A stretch of 64,000 bases of DNA from Haladaptatus halobius. GTDB lineage: Archaea > Halobacteriota > Halobacteria > Halobacteriales > Haladaptataceae. Shown in pieces: positions 62,786-64,000 of the stretch. The stretch lies in NCBI RefSeq assembly GCF_020618475.1, contig NZ_CP085335.1:62001-126000 (forward strand), read 5' to 3'. The position numbers and the translations under genes are program-made. Below the pieces are notes generated by a model that worked only from the letters and a program-made list of their open reading frames with translations, was not told the origin of the DNA and ran no database searches. Positions within the stretch are counted from its first letter, which is position 1, and each line of letters begins with the position of its first letter.

Positions 62786-64000
62786 ATGTACTACGCCTAC
62801 AAATATCGTCTCAAACCGTCCGACGCCCACCGTAAGGAGTTGGATCGTCACCGCGATATTTGCAGGCAAAACTGTACAACCACTGCCTCTACCGGCTTGA
62901 TAGTACAGAGAGAGCCACGGAAAGCTCCAGTCTATGTCGTCGCTTCGGTCGGAACTCCCCGACCTCAAGAAGTGGTGGGACGAGCTTTCTGATGTGTACT
63001 CTCGGACGCTCCAAGTCGTCGTCGAGCGGCTATTCGACAACCTCAAGGGTCTCTCCAAACTCAAGGAGAACGGCTATGGCGTTGGTCACCTCAAGTGGAA
63101 GCCACCACGGGAGTTCCGCAGTTTCACCTACAGTCAGTCTGGCTTCAAGCTCGACAAGAAGGGCGGTCAGACGGTACTGTCACTCTCGAAACTCGCGGAT
63201 ATCCCGATACGGCTTCACCGCGCAATTCCTGACAACGCGAACCTTAGGCAGGTCACGCTCAAGAAAGAGCCAACCGGCAAGTGGTTCGCCACCTTCGGCG
63301 TCGAAGTAGACCGCGAACCACCCGAGAAACCCGATGAACTCACCGACGTAGTGGGCATCGACGTGGGGATACTCAAGTACGCCCACGACACTGATGGAAT
63401 CGTCGTCGATTCCCTCGACCTCTCGGACGAACGCGAGCGGTTGGAACGCGAGCAACGGAAACTCTCGCGGAAGGAATACGGGTCGAACAACTACGAGAAG
63501 CAATGTCGCCGCGTTGCGGAGTGTCACGCCAACCTCCGCCGCAAGCGCCGCGACTTCTTGCACAAGCTCTCGAACTACTACGCTCGGGAGTATGACCTCG
63601 TGGCTGTTGAAGACTTGAACGTCGCTGGAATGATGCAGTTCGATTCAAATTCACGCAACCGAGCTTCCTCCGCATGGCGGACGTTTCTGCGGATGCTCGA
63701 ATACAAGTGTGAACGCGAAGGCACGCACTACGTTCCAGTGAATCCACGGGGGACAACCGAAGAATGCGCGGCATGTGGTGTCTCGTCTGATAAGCCACTA
63801 TGGGTTCGTGAACACTCCTGCCCGTCGTGTGGGTTCACGGCGGATAGGGACTGGAACGCGGCCTACAATATCCTCGTTCGCGGTCTGAAGAAAGTAGATA
63901 TTGGAGTGGGATGCTCCGAATCAACGCCTGTGGAGACTGCGCTCCCTACGGGAACCACTTCGGTTCCTGCAAAGTGCGTCGTGGAAGCAGGAAGCCCCGT
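62786..64000 (+). pseudogene. TnpB (RNA-guided nuclease of IS1341-type element), frameshifted twice, partial at window end
   Basis: The start MYYAYKYRLKPSDAHRKEL is normal TnpB. At DICRQ near 62870 the frame must shift to read LYNHCLYRL, and again near 62930 to reach MSSLRSELPDLKKWWDELSD. From ATG 62934 the frame is then open to the window edge. This long part keeps the RuvC residues: Asp in GIDVGILKYA (63360), Glu in VAVEDLNV (63609) and Asp in ADRDWNAA (63849), and the zinc finger CAACG ... CPSCG. The protein would be inactive unless the shifts are bypassed or the 62934 start is used. Relatives cut DNA guided by an omega RNA from the 3' end of the element, which lies outside this window. 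Confidence 0.85.

Larger units (their letters stand above)
62633..64000 (+). mobile_element. IS200/IS605-family element of IS1341 type (TnpB only), runs off the window
   Basis: The element starts near a left-end hairpin with arms atgcgca (62633-62639) and tgcgcat (62653-62659). It continues with a 39-codon ORF and a tnpB gene, and reaches the window edge at gaagccccgt, where the right-end palindrome should begin. No TnpA (Y1 transposase) is present. The right boundary is outside the window. Confidence 0.75.

Overview
The window is chromosomal DNA from a halophilic archaeon (class Halobacteria). The proteins are strongly acidic and most of the sequence is GC-rich. It carries ribosomal protein S6e, an archaeal-type RNase P RNA, an archaeal ValS, several haloarchaea-specific protein families, Tat-type lipoproteins and TATA boxes about 30 nt before start codons (leaderless promoters). 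I cannot fix the genus.

Region 1 (1-11631) is visibly more AT-rich than the rest and is a cell-surface polysaccharide island. It holds an oligosaccharide-repeat polymerase, a GT4 glycosyltransferase, two O-antigen-ligase-like membrane proteins and a sulfatase-superfamily enzyme. These sit among decayed transposons: two remnants of one DDE transposase family, one IS5-type remnant, and a ~140 bp direct repeat on both sides of the first ligase.

Region 2 (11632-24253) is GC-rich core: aldehyde dehydrogenase, RDD protein, a membrane-embedded metallophosphoesterase, S6e with a short run of conserved haloarchaeal genes, BtpA and DHH proteins, universal stress proteins and a GNAT enzyme. It also contains striking decay: an ABC ATPase and its permease collapsed into one ORF, and a truncated, frameshifted PCNA (sliding clamp) paralogue abutting another broken gene.

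Region 3 (24334-31396) is a complete dipeptide/oligopeptide ABC importer: fused DppD-DppF ATPase, Tat lipoprotein binding protein, two permeases and a small membrane protein. Region 4 (31437-41301) has small zinc-binding and membrane proteins, a hydrolase, a nucleotidyltransferase, dihydroorotase, a lipoate-ligase-like protein, an M23-like protein with a fresh 78 bp tandem duplication, an NAD salvage pair (nicotinamidase and nicotinate phosphoribosyltransferase), an Hvo_1808-type surface protein, an AMMECR1 protein and RNase P RNA.

Region 5 (41411-53922) is headed by a Zn/Cd-type P-ATPase behind a perfect inverted repeat, with a CDF transporter nearby. Secreted lipoproteins (one a matrixin-like protease), an M29 aminopeptidase, a CBS protein, ValS, a CAP-domain protein and a KhtT/KhtU-like K+/H+ antiporter pair follow. 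Region 6 (53985-64000) alternates intact genes (6-phosphogluconate dehydrogenase, methyltransferases, membrane-anchored [2Fe-2S] ferredoxin, tRNA-Arg(CCG), APC transporter with Usp-like tail) with decay: IS200/IS605 ends beside a gene lacking its start, a MATE pseudogene, a collapsed MEDS histidine kinase and a frameshifted TnpB running off the window.

I found no clearly new defence or other system. The strongest leads are the collapsed ABC gene, the PCNA paralogue remnant, the dyad upstream of the metal ATPase, the insert in the Dpp ATPase and the TnpB element with its small basic partner ORF.
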